A DNA stretch of 64,000 nt from Sphingomonas xinjiangensis (GTDB lineage: Bacteria; Pseudomonadota; Alphaproteobacteria; Sphingomonadales; Sphingomonadaceae), in the NCBI RefSeq assembly GCF_014199255.1, contig NZ_JACIJF010000008.1:101845-165844 (forward strand), read 5' to 3'. Within the stretch, counting starts at the first letter, position 1. Every line of letters starts with the position of its first letter. The position numbers and the translations under genes are program-made. Shown one piece after another: positions 27,590 to 36,576 of the stretch. Below the pieces are notes generated by a model. That model did no database searches. It saw nothing but the letters and a program-made list of their open reading frames with translations, and had not been told where the DNA came from.

Positions 27590-28252
27590 TCACCCCTGCC
27601 GCAGCGCTCCCGCCCAGGCATAGCCGCGCAACAGCGGAGTCAACTCTGCGCGCAGTTGATGCTTCGCGGCGACTCGCTCCAGCACCTCCGGCAAGTCGCG
27701 GCGAGGATAGACATGAAAGTCGTTGAGCGACTTGAAGTGCAGGCGCCGCGCGACCGCCGGCAACCGCTCATATTGGCCGAAGTCGATGACGTGCAGGCTC
27801 CCGCCCGGCGCCAGCACTCGCGCGCCCTGTTCGATGGCCGCGATCCAGGGTGGGATCATCGACAAGGTGTAACTCATGAACACCCGGTCGACCTGCGGGA
27901 TGCCGAACAGCGCGCCCAGGTCGAAATCGCCGGCATCGCCCTGCGCCAGCGTGATGCGGTCGCTTAGCCGGTGGCGCGCCACCGAAGCGCGCGCGGTTTG
28001 CAGCATCGCCTCGCTGATGTCGAAGCCGAAGAAACGTGCCTCCGGCCAGCGTTTCGCTGCGACGATTAGGTTGCGCGCGGTGCCGCAGCCGATCTCCAGC
28101 ACCGTTCCGCCGGGGGGTGGCGCCAGCTGGCGGATCAATCGATCGCGGCCGAAGAGATAGAATTTCCGCGTGAAGTCGTAGATGTGGCGATGGAAGCCAT
28201 AGGTCGTTTCCATCAGCCCCTTCTGGTCGGCAGCCGCTCCTGCGCCGCTCAT
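27590..28252 (-). CDS. btaB: SAM-dependent N-methyltransferase, BtaB-like
   Basis: A 220-residue class I methyltransferase. Motif I is VLEIGCGTARNLIV, the acidic motif is FFGFDISEAML and motif III is LAPGGSLHVIDFG. Its ATG overlaps the stop of the upstream DUF3419 gene by 4 bp. In Rhodobacter and rhizobia this gene order is btaA-btaB, where BtaB adds three methyl groups to diacylglyceryl homoserine to make the betaine lipid DGTS. The enzyme class is clear from sequence; the betaine-lipid role depends on the neighbour. The frame stays open further upstream inside btaA, which is a shadow. Confidence 0.82.
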   Translation of the reverse strand: MSGAGAAADQKGLMETTYGFHRHIYDFTRKFYLFGRDRLIRQLAPPPGGTVLEIGCGTARNLIVAAKRWPEARFFGFDISEAMLQTARASVARHRLSDRITLAQGDAGDFDLGALFGIPQVDRVFMSYTLSMIPPWIAAIEQGARVLAPGGSLHVIDFGQYERLPAVARRLHFKSLNDFHVYPRRDLPEVLERVAAKHQLRAELTPLLRGYAWAGALRQG

Positions 28253-29493
28253 GCGTGCGGCTTCAGCGTCCAGAGATGCGTCGCGCCGTACACCGCCGAA
28301 CGATCGCGCCGGGTCCAGTCGTCGCGTAGCGCCTGAGGCGCATAGTCCCACTGACCGAGCAGCGTGTCGGGGATATGCCCTTGGACCACGTCGGGCGCGG
28401 CAGCGGTGCGATAGAGCACCCGCGCGCCCGGCTTGGCGGTGCGGGTGATCGCAGTCCACAGCCGGGTCAGCTGCGCGTCGGTCATCCAATCCTGCGCGTC
28501 GAGCAGGATATAGCGGTCGAGCGACTGGGCCGGCATCGATTCGAGATACTCGGCCATGTTCTGGTGACGGATCTCGACGCGCGATGCGCGGTCGCGCACC
28601 GTCTCGAAATTCCTGGCCTGAAGATAAGGCGGCAGCGGCGCCTCGGGCTCCTCGCCATAGCTGCGGCCGAACGCCTGCCAGGCGTAATAATTGTCTTTCA
28701 AATCGAAGTCGCAGGCGAGCTTGCGCAGCCGGTTCTTGAGCGCGCCGGTGATCCCGGCCTGGTCGTCGGCCTTGAGCAAGTCATACTGCGCCGGCGGAAT
28801 GCCGAACCCGAACAGTGCCGCTGGTTGATCGACCAACCAGCGCAGGAACTTCCTGTCGAAAATCGGCGCGAGCTTGGCGTCGAAGATCGCCCGCTGCTCC
28901 TCGATGCTGCGCGCATGGAGGATCTCCTTAGGATCGATGCCATAGCGGCGCGCGAGCCAATGCACGAAGCCGATCAGCTTGCCGAGCAGCCCCTGCTTGT
29001 AGAAGCCGGTCTTGAACCCTTCGATCCGGCGCACCCCGGTGGCGGAGCGATGCTCCCAATAGGCGCGGGTCGCATCGTCGAGATGTGGGCGGAGATAGCG
29101 CCAATAGGCCTGGACGTTTTCAGCCTTGTCGGCCTGCCCGAAGAAGCGGTGGAACGCGGCATAATCCGGCAGGTGCCGCGCGGCGGCCTGCTTCAGCTTG
29201 TTGAGCGCCACGTGCGCGGGGTTGAGGTCCACCGCGGTGATCGCCTTGGGGTTGGCGGTCAGGTAGGAGAAGACATTGCACCCGCCCGAGGCGATGGTGA
29301 CGACATGGCTGTCGGGCGTAATTGCCAGTGCCTCCATGTCGATGTCGGGATCTTCCCAGATCTGCGCATAGACCAGGCCACGAAAGGCGAAGGTGAAGGC
29401 GCGCTCGAGCAGCCCTTCCTTGCTCAGATGTTCGTGACGATGCACCGCGCCGCGGACGGCGCCGTTCTTGGGTGATTTGGCCGCAATACCCAT
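28249..29493 (-). CDS. btaA: DUF3419 protein, BtaA-like 3-amino-3-carboxypropyl transferase
   Basis: A 414-residue protein of the DUF3419 family. BtaA transfers the 3-amino-3-carboxypropyl group of S-adenosylmethionine to diacylglycerol, the first step of betaine lipid synthesis. Visible signatures are VYAQIWEDPDIDMEAL, the SAM-binding loop TIASGGCNVFSYL with TAVDLNPAHV, and a second methyltransferase-like region near the end (LLDAQDWMTDAQL, KPGARVLYRTAA). The start at 29493 (MGIAAKSPKN) is preferred to one ten codons upstream. It forms an operon with btaB. Betaine lipids replace phospholipids under phosphate limitation in some relatives, but no Pho box is apparent to me upstream. Confidence 0.85.
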   Translation of the reverse strand: MGIAAKSPKNGAVRGAVHRHEHLSKEGLLERAFTFAFRGLVYAQIWEDPDIDMEALAITPDSHVVTIASGGCNVFSYLTANPKAITAVDLNPAHVALNKLKQAAARHLPDYAAFHRFFGQADKAENVQAYWRYLRPHLDDATRAYWEHRSATGVRRIEGFKTGFYKQGLLGKLIGFVHWLARRYGIDPKEILHARSIEEQRAIFDAKLAPIFDRKFLRWLVDQPAALFGFGIPPAQYDLLKADDQAGITGALKNRLRKLACDFDLKDNYYAWQAFGRSYGEEPEAPLPPYLQARNFETVRDRASRVEIRHQNMAEYLESMPAQSLDRYILLDAQDWMTDAQLTRLWTAITRTAKPGARVLYRTAAAPDVVQGHIPDTLLGQWDYAPQALRDDWTRRDRSAVYGATHLWTLKPHA

Positions 29494-29592
29494 CAGGCTT
29501 CCCCGCAAGGACGCTCCACGCACCGGAGCGCTTGGAAGCCGTGCTTAGCGGGCGGGTATGACGATCCGGCGTCCTGCCGTTTACAGATCGGT

Positions 29593-29621
29593 GTCGCGGA
29601 GCGATCATGCCGCTCCGCGAC
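29593..29621. terminator. Perfect 11-bp-arm hairpin
   Basis: GTCGCGGAGCG (29593-29603) and CGCTCCGCGAC (29611-29621) flank a 7-base loop. It lies 8 bp past the stop of the small lipoprotein gene and about 100 bp upstream of btaA. There is no T-run. A terminator for the lipoprotein gene is the simplest reading. Confidence 0.6.
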
Positions 29622-29629
29622 TTGGCCGA

Positions 29630-29911
29630 TCAGCGGGTTTCGTTCTCGATCGAATCGCCAACGCGGTCGGCACGCTGGCCGACATCGTCCGCCGCGTTGC
29701 TCAGCTCGTCGCCCGCATCGTCGGCGACGTTGCCGATCGTCGCACCGGCATCGGCGGCCGCGTTCTGCGCCACATCGCTGGCGTCGGACGCGACGTTCTC
29801 GATCGCGTCGCCTGCGCGGTCGAGCGAGTTCTGCAGGTTATCGTCCGACGATTGCGAGCATGCCCCCAGGATCAGCAGCGCGGGGGCGAGGGCGAAAATC
29901 TGTTTGCGCAT
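29630..29911 (-). CDS. Small lipoprotein with acidic Ala/Asn/Asp repeats
   Basis: A 93-residue protein starting MRKQIFALAPALLILGACSQ; LILGAC is a lipobox with the lipidated cysteine at residue 18. The mature part is an almost continuous helix of repeats such as DRAGDAIENVASDASDVAQN and ADDAGDELSNAADDVGQ, resembling LEA-like or entericidin-type envelope proteins. The function is unknown; stress roles are often suggested for such repeats. It is divergent from rpiB, with about 50 bp between the starts. A start four codons upstream is possible. Confidence 0.75.
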   Translation of the reverse strand: MRKQIFALAPALLILGACSQSSDDNLQNSLDRAGDAIENVASDASDVAQNAAADAGATIGNVADDAGDELSNAADDVGQRADRVGDSIENETR

Positions 29912-29960
29912 GTATCTCTCCAACTAGCCAGGACGGCCACTCCGGCGTAGGAGCGCGCGC

Positions 29961-30407
29961 ATGTCGCGCCGCATCGCCATCGCCTCGGATCATGCCGCCT
30001 TTGCCATGAAGGCAGAACTCGCGGAATGGTTGCGTAACGAAGCATGGACGGTGTCCGATCTCGGACCTAGCAGCACCGATAGCGTCGATTATCCTGACTA
30101 TGGCTATGCCCTCGCGCGTGCGATCGCCGCCGGTGAAGCCGATTTCGGCGTCGCGCTTTGCGGATCGGGCATCGGCATCTCGATCGCCGTCAACCGCGTG
30201 CCCGCCGCGCGCTGCGCCCTGGTGTCGGAGCCGCTGTCCGCGTCGCTCGCCCGCCAGCACAACGACGCCAACGTCATCGCGCTCGGCGCCCGCCTGACGG
30301 GGATCGAGATGGCCAAGGCGTGCATCTCCGCTTTTCTGTCCACCGACTTTCTTGGCGACCGTCACCAGCGTCGCGTCGAGAAGCTGAGCAACCCGCAAGG
30401 AGCCTGA
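29961..30407 (+). CDS. rpiB: Ribose 5-phosphate isomerase B
   Basis: A 148-residue RpiB/LacAB-type isomerase interconverting ribulose and ribose 5-phosphate. The family blocks are [50 protein letters not shown], whose cysteine is the usual catalytic base, and [12 protein letters not shown]. It is the first gene of the rpiB-glyA-nrdR-trmJ operon; the stop and the glyA start are 2 bp apart. Confidence 0.95.
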   Translation: MSRRIAIASDHAAFAMKAELAEWLRNEAWTVSDLGPSSTDSVDYPDYGYALARAIAAGEADFGVALCGSGIGISIAVNRVPAARCALVSEPLSASLARQHNDANVIALGARLTGIEMAKACISAFLSTDFLGDRHQRRVEKLSNPQGA

Positions 30408-30409
30408 CC

Positions 30410-31720
30410 ATGAGCACCAACCCGCAAACGGCAGGGCTCCAGCCCGACGGTTTCTTCACCAAGACGCTCGCCGATGTGGACCCCGCGGTATTCGCCGGCG
30501 TCCGGCACGAGCTTGAGCGTGAACAGTATCAGATCGAGCTGATCGCGTCGGAGAACATCGTCTCCAAGGCGGTGCTCGAAGCCCAGGGCAGCGTGTTCAC
30601 CAACAAATATGCCGAGGGGTATCCCGGCAAGCGTTACTATCAGGGCTGCCACCCCTCCGACGAAGTCGAGCAGCTGGCGATCGATCGCGCCAAGCAGTTG
30701 TTCGGTTGCGGCTTCGTCAACGTTCAGCCGCATTCGGGCGCGCAGGCGAACGGCGCAGTGATGCTGGCGCTCGCCAAGCCCGGCGACACGATCCTCGGCC
30801 TCAGCCTCGACGCCGGCGGCCACCTGACCCACGGCGCGCGCGCGGCGATGAGCGGCAAGTGGTTCAACGCGGTCCAATATGGTGTGCGCGAGGAAGATCA
30901 TCTGATCGACTTCGACCAGGTCGAGGCGCTCGCCAAGGAACATAGCCCCAAGATCCTGATCGCCGGCGGCTCGGCCTATCCGCGCCACATCGACTTTGCC
31001 CGCTTCCGCGCGATCGCCGATGAAGTCGGCGCGATCTTCATGGTCGACATGGCACACTTCGCCGGTCTGGTCGCGGGGGGCGTCCACCCGACACCGTTCG
31101 GCCACGCCCATGTGGTGACCACCACCACGCACAAGACGCTGCGCGGCCCGCGCGGCGGCATGATCCTGACCGATGACGAGGCGATCGCGAAGAAGATCAA
31201 CTCGGCCGTCTTCCCGGGCCTTCAGGGCGGCCCGCTGATGCACGTGATCGCCGCCAAGGCCGTGGCTTTCGGCGAAGCGCTCCAGCCGGACTTCAAGAGC
31301 TACGCCGCCGCAGTCGTCGAGAACGCAAAGGTGCTTGCCGCCACCCTCAAGGAGCGCGGCGCTAACCTGGTCTCGGGCGGCACCGACACGCACCTCGCGC
31401 TGGTCGACCTGACCCCACTGGGCGTCACCGGCCGCGATGCCGACGAGGCGCTCGAACGCGCGGGCATCACTTGCAACAAGAACGGCATCCCCAACGATCC
31501 GCTGCCCCCGGTCAAGACCAGCGGCATCCGCGTCGGCTCGCCAGCCGGCACCACCCGCGGCTTCGGCACGGGCGAGTTCCGCGAGATCGGCAACATGGTC
31601 GCCGACGTGCTCGACGGCCTGCGCACCAAGGGTGAAGCCGGCGATGCCGCGGTCGAGGCCGATGTGAAGGCCCGCGTCCGCACGCTCTGCGAACGCTTCC
31701 CCATCTATCCGGAGATGTAA
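30410..31720 (+). CDS. glyA: Serine hydroxymethyltransferase
   Basis: A 436-residue PLP enzyme interconverting serine and glycine with tetrahydrofolate, and the main source of one-carbon units. Signatures are [46 protein letters not shown] and the PLP lysine in [22 protein letters not shown] lies 8 bases ahead of the ATG. The next gene starts on the base directly after its stop, so nrdR and trmJ are almost certainly co-transcribed. Confidence 0.97.
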   Translation: MSTNPQTAGLQPDGFFTKTLADVDPAVFAGVRHELEREQYQIELIASENIVSKAVLEAQGSVFTNKYAEGYPGKRYYQGCHPSDEVEQLAIDRAKQLFGCGFVNVQPHSGAQANGAVMLALAKPGDTILGLSLDAGGHLTHGARAAMSGKWFNAVQYGVREEDHLIDFDQVEALAKEHSPKILIAGGSAYPRHIDFARFRAIADEVGAIFMVDMAHFAGLVAGGVHPTPFGHAHVVTTTTHKTLRGPRGGMILTDDEAIAKKINSAVFPGLQGGPLMHVIAAKAVAFGEALQPDFKSYAAAVVENAKVLAATLKERGANLVSGGTDTHLALVDLTPLGVTGRDADEALERAGITCNKNGIPNDPLPPVKTSGIRVGSPAGTTRGFGTGEFREIGNMVADVLDGLRTKGEAGDAAVEADVKARVRTLCERFPIYPEM

Positions 31721-32182
31721 TTGCGCTGCCCCTTCTGCGCCAATGAAGACAGCCAGGTAAAGGATAGCCGCCCCACCGAAGACGGGGCGGCGATCCGCCG
31801 GCGGCGCCAGTGCGAGGCGTGTGCGGCGCGCTTCACCACGTTCGAGCGCATCCAGCTGCGCGACCTGACCGTGCTCAAAAGCGGGGAGCGGCGCGAGCCG
31901 TTCGAGCGCGACAAGCTGCTGCGCTCGGTCTCCACCGCCTGCCGCAAGCGGCCGATCACCGCGGTGCAGATCGAGAAGCTGGTATCCGGCATCCAGCGCC
32001 AGCTCGAGACCCAGGGCGATACCGACATCCCGTCGCAGCGCATCGGCGAAATGGTGATGGAAGGGCTCAAGGGCCTGGATTCGGTCGCTTATATCCGTTT
32101 CGCCAGCGTCTATAAGGACTTCCGCGAAGCCAGGGACTTCGAGGAATTCGCCGGCAGCGTGAACGAAGTCGCCAAGCCATGA
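31721..32182 (+). CDS. nrdR: Transcriptional repressor NrdR
   Basis: A 153-residue regulator of ribonucleotide reductase genes. The N-terminal zinc ribbon ([16 protein letters not shown] and [17 protein letters not shown]) binds NrdR boxes, and the ATP-cone domain (about 50-140, [20 protein letters not shown]) senses ATP or dATP. The start is a TTG immediately after the glyA TAA; it is the only start giving the conserved MRCPFC N-terminus. The stop overlaps trmJ by 4 bp. No nrd operon is in the window. Confidence 0.96.
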   Translation: MRCPFCANEDSQVKDSRPTEDGAAIRRRRQCEACAARFTTFERIQLRDLTVLKSGERREPFERDKLLRSVSTACRKRPITAVQIEKLVSGIQRQLETQGDTDIPSQRIGEMVMEGLKGLDSVAYIRFASVYKDFREARDFEEFAGSVNEVAKP

Positions 32183-32910
32183 ACCCGGTCATCGTCCTGG
32201 TCCGCCCGCAATTGGGCGAGAATATCGGCAAGGCCGCGCGCGCCATGCTCAACTTCGGCCTCACCGAGATGCGGCTGGTCAGCCCGCGCGACGGCTGGCC
32301 CAACCCCAGCGCCGGCCCTGCCGCAAGCGGCGCCGACATCGTGCTGGAAAAGGCGCAGGTGTTCGAAACCGTCGCAGACGCAGTGGCCGACTGCGCCCAT
32401 GTCTATGCCACCACGGTACGCAAGCGCGGCGTCACCAAGCCGGTGGTGACGCCCGAAGTCGCCGCCAGCGACATCCGCGCCGGGCGGGGCCGGGCGGCGA
32501 TCCTGTTCGGCCCCGAACGCTCAGGGCTTGAAACGGATGACGTCGCGCTCGCACGCACGATCATCACCGTGCCGATCAACCCCGAATTCGGATCGCTCAA
32601 CCTCGCCCAGGCGGTGATCCTCGTAGCCTATGAATGGTCCAAGGGCGCCGCGCTCGAAAGCCCGCCGATGACCGACCTGGATCCACCTGCATCGCAGGAA
32701 GAGCTGGAAGGCATGATCGGCCATCTCGACGCGATGCTCGAGGATAGCGGCTATTACTTTCCGCCCGACCGAGTCCCCACCACGCGCCGCACGCTGCGGA
32801 CGATGCTGACCAAGCCGGGCTGGTCGAGCCAGGAAATGCGAACGTTCCGGGGCGTGCTGTCGGCGCTCAACGGCAGGAAACGCCATCGAAGCACCGGCGA
32901 CGCCGAATAG
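32179..32910 (+). CDS. trmJ: tRNA (cytidine/uridine-2'-O-)-methyltransferase TrmJ-like
   Basis: A 243-residue SPOUT methyltransferase. The N-terminus [25 protein letters not shown] is motif 1, [14 protein letters not shown] is motif 2 and [23 protein letters not shown] is motif 3, which form the knotted SAM site. The C-terminal extension (after about 165) fits TrmJ, which methylates nucleotide 32 of several tRNAs. It is the last gene of the rpiB operon. The exact target is inferred from family resemblance. Confidence 0.88.
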   Translation: MNPVIVLVRPQLGENIGKAARAMLNFGLTEMRLVSPRDGWPNPSAGPAASGADIVLEKAQVFETVADAVADCAHVYATTVRKRGVTKPVVTPEVAASDIRAGRGRAAILFGPERSGLETDDVALARTIITVPINPEFGSLNLAQAVILVAYEWSKGAALESPPMTDLDPPASQEELEGMIGHLDAMLEDSGYYFPPDRVPTTRRTLRTMLTKPGWSSQEMRTFRGVLSALNGRKRHRSTGDAE

Positions 32911-32918
32911 TTCGATTC

Positions 32919-32943
32919 CAGTTTGCCCGCCGGGCGGAAACTG
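32919..32943 (+). terminator. Hairpin after trmJ
   Basis: CAGTTTGCCCG (from 32919) pairs with CGGGCGGAAACTG (to 32943) with a small internal bulge, 8 bp after the trmJ stop. No T-run follows. Confidence 0.5.
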
Positions 32944-32980
32944 TATGATGCACAGCTTCTGTACTTGTGGGAGTCTGCCG

Positions 32981-33229
32981 ATGCGTCCCTTTCTGCCCGC
33001 TATATTGCTGATCGTTGCTTCACCAGCGCTCGCGCAACAGAACGATGCACCTTCCAGCCCGAAGCCCGGAACGGCGGAAAAGAAGATTTGCAGGCAAGTC
33101 CAACCTACCGGATCGCGCATGCCCAAGCGGACGTGCCACACCAAGTCGGAATGGGCGACGATCGACGCGAACAACGCCACCGACGCCAGCAGGGTGCAGG
33201 CCTATCAACGCGACCGCGGCGGGAACTGA
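32981..33229 (+). CDS. Small secreted protein with one cysteine pair
   Basis: The ATG at 32981 gives an 82-residue protein with a clear signal peptide (MRPFLPAILLIVASPALAQQ). The mature part is polar, with KICRQVQPTGSRMPKRTCHT near the middle; the two cysteines could form one disulfide. This Cys-x-x-x-x-TGSR-x-x-x-xR-x-C arrangement is common in small sphingomonad exported proteins of unknown role. It converges with the chorismate mutase gene. Confidence 0.7.
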   Translation: MRPFLPAILLIVASPALAQQNDAPSSPKPGTAEKKICRQVQPTGSRMPKRTCHTKSEWATIDANNATDASRVQAYQRDRGGN

Positions 33230-33287
33230 ACGGCTGCGGTTGCCGCCTGGTCGTTAACTGCACCAACGGTTCGCAAAGCAGCCCGGC

Positions 33288-33602
33288 TCAGCGGGCGGCG
33301 CTGCGCCGGTCAAAGCGATCAAGCTCATAGGCGATCGATGCTTCGACCAGGTTCTCCCACAGCTGCGCCACGGCGGCTTCGGGTATACCTGCCGCCCGCG
33401 CCTCGCTGACGGCATTGTCGATCACTTGGCGCTTGCGGGCCTCGTCGCGCACCATGTCCCGCTCCGGCTTGATGCGCGCCGCCGCGTCCATATAGCCGAA
33501 GCGCCGCTTGAGCAGCGCGACCAGTTCGCGGTCCACCGCGTCGACTCCCGCGCGAACTTGGGTCATCGTCTGACAGGCTTGCGGATCGCGGATCTCGTGC
33601 AT
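33288..33602 (-). CDS. Chorismate mutase (AroQ type)
   Basis: A 104-residue all-helical mutase converting chorismate to prephenate for Phe/Tyr synthesis. Family residues are visible: VRAGVDAVDRELVALLKRR with the first arginine, then AARIKPERDMVRDEARKRQV with the lysine/arginine pair, and LWENLVEASIAYE. The sequence is close to the small monofunctional class that includes isochorismate-pyruvate lyases, so that activity is an alternative. No signal peptide is present. It stands alone between convergent and divergent neighbours. Confidence 0.85.
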   Translation of the reverse strand: MHEIRDPQACQTMTQVRAGVDAVDRELVALLKRRFGYMDAAARIKPERDMVRDEARKRQVIDNAVSEARAAGIPEAAVAQLWENLVEASIAYELDRFDRRSAAR

Positions 33603-33780
33603 CGGCGCTCCATGCCGACCCCTACGGGCGCTGTCCAGCTTGACTCGGCGGACCCCCGCCGCTAACGGCCACCGCTTCGCAATGGCCCTGCACCCCGGTG
33701 AAGCGGTGGCCCTGCCCTCCTTGTGAGATCAGCAGGCGAAGACCGGGACCAACGTTGTTAGCATTTGCCAAGGATTGAAT

Positions 33781-34395
33781 ATGTCGAAGCGCCACAGCGC
33801 CAAGCACAAGCTCGATCGCCGTCTCGGCGAGAACATCTGGGGCCGGCCCAAGAGCCCGGTCAACAAGCGCGAATACGGTCCCGGCCAGCACGGCCAGCGC
33901 CGCAAGGGCAAGATGTCGGACTTCGGCATCCAGCTGCGCGCCAAGCAGAAGCTCAAGGGCTATTACGGCGACATCACCGAGAAGCAGTTCAAGAAGACCT
34001 ATGAGGAAGCGTCGCGCCTGAAGGGCGATACCGGCCAGAACCTGATCGGCCTGCTCGAGCAGCGCCTCGACATGATCGTCTACCGCGCCAAGTTCGCGCC
34101 GACGATCTGGTCGGCCCGGCAGATCGTCAACCACGGCCACGTGTTGGTCGATGGCGAGAAGTGCAACATCGGTTCGCGCCGCATCAAGCCCGGCCAGACC
34201 GTGTCGCTCTCGTCCAAGGCCCAGGAAATGGCGCTGGTGATGGAAGCGCAGGCCCTGTCCGAGCGCGATGTTCCGGAATATGTCGCACCCGACGGCGCCG
34301 CCAAGATCACCTTCAACCGCGTACCGACCCTCGACGAGGTTCCCTACCCGGTGAAGATGGAGCCGAACTTGGTCGTCGAGTTCTACTCGCGCTAA
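33781..34395 (+). CDS. rpsD: 30S ribosomal protein S4
   Basis: A 204-residue primary 16S rRNA-binding protein. It starts [20 protein letters not shown] and continues with the N-terminal domain and the S4 RNA-binding domain ([20 protein letters not shown], then [20 protein letters not shown]). An ATG six bases upstream is less likely. It stands apart from the main ribosomal operons, as usual in alphaproteobacteria, and is followed by a strong terminator. Confidence 0.98.
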   Translation: MSKRHSAKHKLDRRLGENIWGRPKSPVNKREYGPGQHGQRRKGKMSDFGIQLRAKQKLKGYYGDITEKQFKKTYEEASRLKGDTGQNLIGLLEQRLDMIVYRAKFAPTIWSARQIVNHGHVLVDGEKCNIGSRRIKPGQTVSLSSKAQEMALVMEAQALSERDVPEYVAPDGAAKITFNRVPTLDEVPYPVKMEPNLVVEFYSR

Positions 34396-34422
34396 GTCTC
34401 GGGCGTCAGCCGAAACAATGGA

Positions 34423-34449
34423 GGGCGGTCCCGCGGGGCCGCCCTTTTT
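34423..34449 (+). terminator. Rho-independent terminator after rpsD
   Basis: GGGCGG and CCGCCC arms (34423-34444) around a GC-rich loop, followed by five T, 28 bp after the rpsD stop. Confidence 0.9.
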
Positions 34450-34728
34450 GCTTGGCAAGGCTTAGCGCGGCAGCGCCAGAGCCGGCGAATAAGCAAACGT
34501 TGCGCATGCCGTGCTTGGCGGAGAGCCCCCGCATATGCTCTCGGTGCGCTGCTGTGGCGGTCCCCTCAGCGGGAAATCGGCTGGTAATGTTGGATTTGCC
34601 CTGCTCTCATCCTTTTCATGCCCGTTCGACCTCCTTCTGCCCGCCGCACGAACCTGCGCCAGACCGCAACTTCCTCAACTTCACCAGCGGCGGAATGCCT
34701 CGAAAGCGGCCGGAATCCTCGGATTGTT

Positions 34729-34750
34729 CAACCAACCAAAAGGTTGGTTG
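34729..34750. promoter_or_regulatory. Perfect 9-bp-arm palindrome upstream of the M28 peptidase gene
   Basis: CAACCAACC and GGTTGGTTG flank AAAA. It lies about 115 bp ahead of the peptidase start, in the 414-bp gene-free gap after rpsD where I see nothing else. The spacing and symmetry look like a TetR-type operator; no T-run follows, which argues against a terminator. No regulator gene is adjacent. Confidence 0.4.
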
Positions 34751-34863
34751 TCGGCGCACCCCTCCGGCCCCGCGCTGATTCGCAAGTTCGCCCCGGCACC
34801 GGCTCTTCCCTCCGTCTTCTCCGCCTGTCAGACTGCCGCCTCTCACCTTCGTCAGGAGCCTGC

Positions 34864-36498
34864 ATGCGCCTTGCCGCTTCCGCCCTTGCCCTTCTTTTCG
34901 CCGGCACGGCCGCTTCGGCGCAGACCGCGCCGGCCATTTCGCTCGACACGCTCAAGACCGTCACCAGGACGCTCTCGTCGGACGAATATGAAGGCCGCGC
35001 GCCTGCCACTGCGGGTGAAGACAAGACCGTGCGCTACCTGGTCGAGCGCTTCCAGAAGGCAGGGCTCAAGCCCGGCAACAAGGGCAGCTGGGTGCAAGAC
35101 GTGCCGCTGGTCGAAATCACCGGCAGCAACGTCCAGCCGCTCACCTTCACCGGCGGGAAAACACCGGTCAGCCTCGACTATCGCAAGGACATGGTGATCG
35201 CGACCTATCAGGTGACGCCGCGCACCGACGTGAAGAACAGCGACGTCATGTTCGTCGGCTATGGCATCAACGCGCCTGAGCGCGGCTGGAACGACTATGC
35301 CGGCATCGACGTGAAGGGAAAGACGGTCGTCATCCTGATCAACGATCCCGACTGGCAGATCCAAGGGCTGGACGGCCCGTTCGGCGGTCGCGCCATGACC
35401 TATTACGGACGTTGGACTTACAAATTCGAAGAGGCTGCGCGCCAGGGTGCCGCCGCCGCGATCATCGTCCACGATACCGAACCCGCCGCCTACGGTTGGG
35501 GCGTGGTCCAGTCGAGCTGGACCGGCCCGCAGTTGGAACAGGATACCCCGGGCAACCACATGGACCAGTCCAAGGCGATCGGCTGGATCCAACAGGACGC
35601 GGCCAAGGCGCTGTTCGCCAGCGCGGGGAAGGACTATCCGGCGCTGATCGAAGCAGCCAAGCACAAGGGCTTCAAGGCGGTACCGCTGGGCGTGAAGGCC
35701 TCGCTCGGCTTCGACAATACGATCCGCCGACAGGCGTCGAAGAACGTCGTCGGCATCCTGCCCGGAACCGCTAAGCCCGACGAGGTCGTGCTCTACTCCG
35801 CGCATTGGGATCATCTGGGCCGCTGCGACGCAGTGAACGGTGACGACATCTGCAACGGTGCGCTCGACAACGCGTCGGGCACCGCCGGGCTGGTAGCGCT
35901 GGCTGAAGCGCAGGTGAAGGCGGGCCCAGCCAGGCGATCAATGGTGTTCCTGGCGGTAACGGGTGAAGAATCCGGTCTGCTCGGCTCCAAATTCTATGCC
36001 GAGAACCCGGTCTATCCGCTCGCAAAGACGGTGGGCGGCGTGAACATGGACGGCGTCAACAATATTGGCCGGGCCAGGGATTTCGTGCTGATCGGCGTCG
36101 GCAAGTCCGAGCTGGAGGATCTGGTGAAGCCGATCGTCGCGGCGCAGGGCCGCGTGATCGTCGCCGAGCCGACGCCCGAAAAGGGCTCCTATTACCGTTC
36201 GGACCATTTCAGCATGGCCAAGCTCGGCGTGCCGATGCTGTATGGCGAAAGCGGCGAGGACCTGCGCGTCGGCGGCAAGGAAGCGGGGCGCAAGGCGTCC
36301 GAGTCCTATATCGAGCTGCGCTATCACAAGCCGCAGGACGAATATTCCGACAGCTGGAACTGGGACGGCGCATTGGAGGATCTGGGGATCTTCTACACGC
36401 TGGGCCGCCAACTGGCGGAAGGCAGCACCTGGCCGAATTGGTACCCCGATGCCGAATTCCGCGCCGTACGCGACAAGAGCCGGGCAAGCGTGAAGTGA
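34864..36498 (+). CDS. Secreted M28 family metallopeptidase with PA domain
   Basis: A 544-residue zinc aminopeptidase with a signal peptide (LAASALALLFAGTAASAQ). A protease-associated insert occupies about 100-270. The catalytic domain shows the co-catalytic zinc ligands in order: HWDHLG, NGALDNASGTAG, the general base pair in TGEESGLLGS, the aspartate in NMDGVNN and the histidine in RSDHFSMAK. Such enzymes release N-terminal residues from peptides in the periplasm or outside. The ATG at 34864 is the one that gives a signal peptide; the open frame runs further upstream without protein character. Confidence 0.92.
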   Translation: MRLAASALALLFAGTAASAQTAPAISLDTLKTVTRTLSSDEYEGRAPATAGEDKTVRYLVERFQKAGLKPGNKGSWVQDVPLVEITGSNVQPLTFTGGKTPVSLDYRKDMVIATYQVTPRTDVKNSDVMFVGYGINAPERGWNDYAGIDVKGKTVVILINDPDWQIQGLDGPFGGRAMTYYGRWTYKFEEAARQGAAAAIIVHDTEPAAYGWGVVQSSWTGPQLEQDTPGNHMDQSKAIGWIQQDAAKALFASAGKDYPALIEAAKHKGFKAVPLGVKASLGFDNTIRRQASKNVVGILPGTAKPDEVVLYSAHWDHLGRCDAVNGDDICNGALDNASGTAGLVALAEAQVKAGPARRSMVFLAVTGEESGLLGSKFYAENPVYPLAKTVGGVNMDGVNNIGRARDFVLIGVGKSELEDLVKPIVAAQGRVIVAEPTPEKGSYYRSDHFSMAKLGVPMLYGESGEDLRVGGKEAGRKASESYIELRYHKPQDEYSDSWNWDGALEDLGIFYTLGRQLAEGSTWPNWYPDAEFRAVRDKSRASVK

Positions 36499-36500
36499 CT

Positions 36501-36530
36501 TCGATCCTCCCCGGCACGGGGAGGAATCGA
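36501..36530. terminator. CCTCCCCG/CGGGGAGG hairpin after the M28 gene
   Basis: TCGATCCTCCCCG (36501-36513) pairs with CGGGGAGGAATCGA (36517-36530) with a single extra A. It starts 2 bp after the peptidase stop. The core is shared with the structures at 13304 and 17279. Confidence 0.55.
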
Positions 36531-36576
36531 ACGCCACCCCTCCCCTTCCCCCCTTCAACCCACTACATGGCGCGCC

